From positions 1,156-65,155 of the forward strand of contig DLHS01000003.1 of the NCBI GenBank assembly GCA_002483345.1: a stretch of DNA of 64,000 nucleotides. Direction: 5' to 3'. The translations under genes and the position numbers were made by a program. Position 1 is the first letter of the stretch. Every line of letters starts with the position of its first letter. This stretch comes from Bacteroidetes bacterium UBA7662. Its GTDB lineage: Bacteria; Bacteroidota; Bacteroidia; UBA7662. Below the pieces are notes generated by a model. That model saw nothing but the letters and a program-made list of their open reading frames with translations, ran no database searches and was not told where the DNA came from. This document shows positions 62,977 to 64,000 of this stretch, in pieces.

Positions 62977-64000
62977 ATGGCAGATAAAAAAACACAAAGC
63001 GATATAGATGTCCGGGCGCAAATAGATGCACTGACCTTGGAACTGGAACAGCATAACTACCAATACTATGTGCTCGACCGGCCGACCATCAGCGATCAGG
63101 CGTTTGATATGCTGTTGAAAAGACTGGAAAAGCTTGAATCCGAGTATCCGCAATTCAGGCATCCTGACTCCCCTACACAACGGGTAGGGGGTGCTCCGAT
63201 TAAAAAGTTTACATCTGTCAGACACAAATATCCCATGCTTTCGCTGGGAAATACCTATTCTGAGGCCGATTTGACAGAATTCGACCAACGCATACAGAAA
63301 ACCCTTGAACAGCCTTACAGCTACGTAGGTGAGTTGAAATTTGATGGTGTAGCCATCAGTCTGACCTATGAAAAGGGCAAACTGATCCAGGCTGTGACCC
63401 GGGGAGACGGACAAACCGGTGACATTGTCACAGACAATATACGCACCATCCGTTCCATTCCGCTGCGGTTGCAAGGCAGTGGCTACCCCGATCTGTTCGA
63501 AATCCGTGGGGAGGTCTTTATCCATCGCAAAGACTTTGAAGCCTTGAATGAACAACGTCTGGAGGCCGGAGAAGAGCCCTATGCCAATCCACGGAACTTT
63601 GCTTCAGGAACCCTGAAACTACTCAATTCCAAAGAGGTCAGCAAACGTAAACTCGACTGCTTCCTCTATTATATGAACATGGACGAAGTCCTTTTCGCTA
63701 CCCACAGCGAGAGTCTGGCGGCTGCCAAAAGCTGGGGTTTTAAGATATGTGAACACAGCACTGCACCAACCAACCTGACCGGTATACTGAACTTTATCCA
63801 CCACTGGGAAAACGCCCGCGACCAACTTTCTTTCGATATTGACGGCATCGTGCTGAAGATTGATAATTACAAGCAAAGAGACGAGCTTGGCTTCACGGCC
63901 AAAAATCCACGCTGGGCCATCTCTTACAAATACAAACCCAAAAGTGCGAGTACCTTGCTCGAAACAATCGGCTATCAGGTAGGCCGCACCGGTGCTGTAA
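62977..64000 (+). CDS. ligA: NAD-dependent DNA ligase (3' end outside window)
   Basis: About 341 codons from ATG 62977 to the window edge, half of a typical 670-residue LigA. The Ia/adenylation domain is visible: YYVLDRPTISDQAFDMLL, the catalytic lysine K121 in GELKFDGVAISLTYE, VTRGDGQTGDIVTDNIRTI, ANPRNFASGTLKLL and DIDGIVLKID. The OB-fold begins near the end. LigA seals nicks using NAD+, forming the ligase-AMP at the lysine. It is divergent from the lipoprotein at 61639-62961. Confidence 0.96.
   Translation, partial: MADKKTQSDIDVRAQIDALTLELEQHNYQYYVLDRPTISDQAFDMLLKRLEKLESEYPQFRHPDSPTQRVGGAPIKKFTSVRHKYPMLSLGNTYSEADLTEFDQRIQKTLEQPYSYVGELKFDGVAISLTYEKGKLIQAVTRGDGQTGDIVTDNIRTIRSIPLRLQGSGYPDLFEIRGEVFIHRKDFEALNEQRLEAGEEPYANPRNFASGTLKLLNSKEVSKRKLDCFLYYMNMDEVLFATHSESLAAAKSWGFKICEHSTAPTNLTGILNFIHHWENARDQLSFDIDGIVLKIDNYKQRDELGFTAKNPRWAISYKYKPKSASTLLETIGYQVGRTGAV

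Overview
This window looks like a chromosome segment from a member of the Bacteroidota, probably an environmental Chitinophagales- or Saprospirales-like lineage; the genus cannot be resolved from sequence alone. The evidence is: type IX secretion (T9SS) cargo with both C-terminal signal types (CHU_C/type B at 1-2232 and 2381-9091, PNP-type/type A at 15009-17003 and 36300-37814); a PorQ-like T9SS protein; many SPII lipoproteins; the miaB / sigma-54 activator / lptE / TPR / secG gene order; and repeated TAnnTTTG boxes of the Bacteroidota -7 promoter type just upstream of start codons.

Layout. 1-9.1 kb: two giant Ig/PKD-like repeat adhesins, the first cut by the window edge. 9.3-14.9 kb: a six-gene minus-strand operon (miaB, methyltransferase, sigma-54 activator, lptE, TPR protein, secG). 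15-17 kb: an Omp28-like T9SS cargo. 17.1-25.5 kb: fatty acid activation and beta-oxidation (acyl-CoA synthetase, MarR regulator with a palindromic operator, then fadN-fadA-fadE in the Bacillus-type order), with a small four-helix-bundle (S23/IVP family) gene and flanking repeats inserted between fadN and fadA. 25.7-28.7 kb: DUF1543, porQ with a lipoprotein, and a lone LuxE-like acyl-protein synthetase. 28.7-35.9 kb: an alpha-glucan cluster (GH13, GH31, S9 peptidase, MFS sugar transporter). 36.3-43.2 kb: T9SS cargo, lgt, and hutH-hisS-dnaA. 43.5-45.7 kb: a 5'-nucleotidase split into two genes plus a membrane coiled-coil protein. 46-53 kb: IscA-type protein, DEAD-box helicase, cmk, outer-membrane proteins and typA. 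53-61 kb: MFS exporter, HTH regulator, a CsgG-like/beta-barrel fusion, tRNA-Asp, lipoproteins, a GAF histidine kinase and accA. 61.6-64 kb: a lipoprotein and the 5' part of ligA.

The most unusual signal is in the intergenic DNA. Several gaps hold clusters of short degenerate words, often as inverted pairs around a short interior: a CTCG-rich family (9.2, 25.5, 35.9-36.2, 45.9 and 46.3 kb, the last with perfect 33-bp inverted arms), a TTAAACGG family (45.8 and 61.3-61.6 kb), and a TACTAAATACT family that flanks the four-helix-bundle gene at 22 kb. These may form one class of small mobile or structured elements, with the four-helix-bundle cassette as a protein-coding example. A second notable signal is a 723-bp-period duplication inside the 2236-residue adhesin, whose two copies differ at 13 sites that are all silent over about 183 codons.
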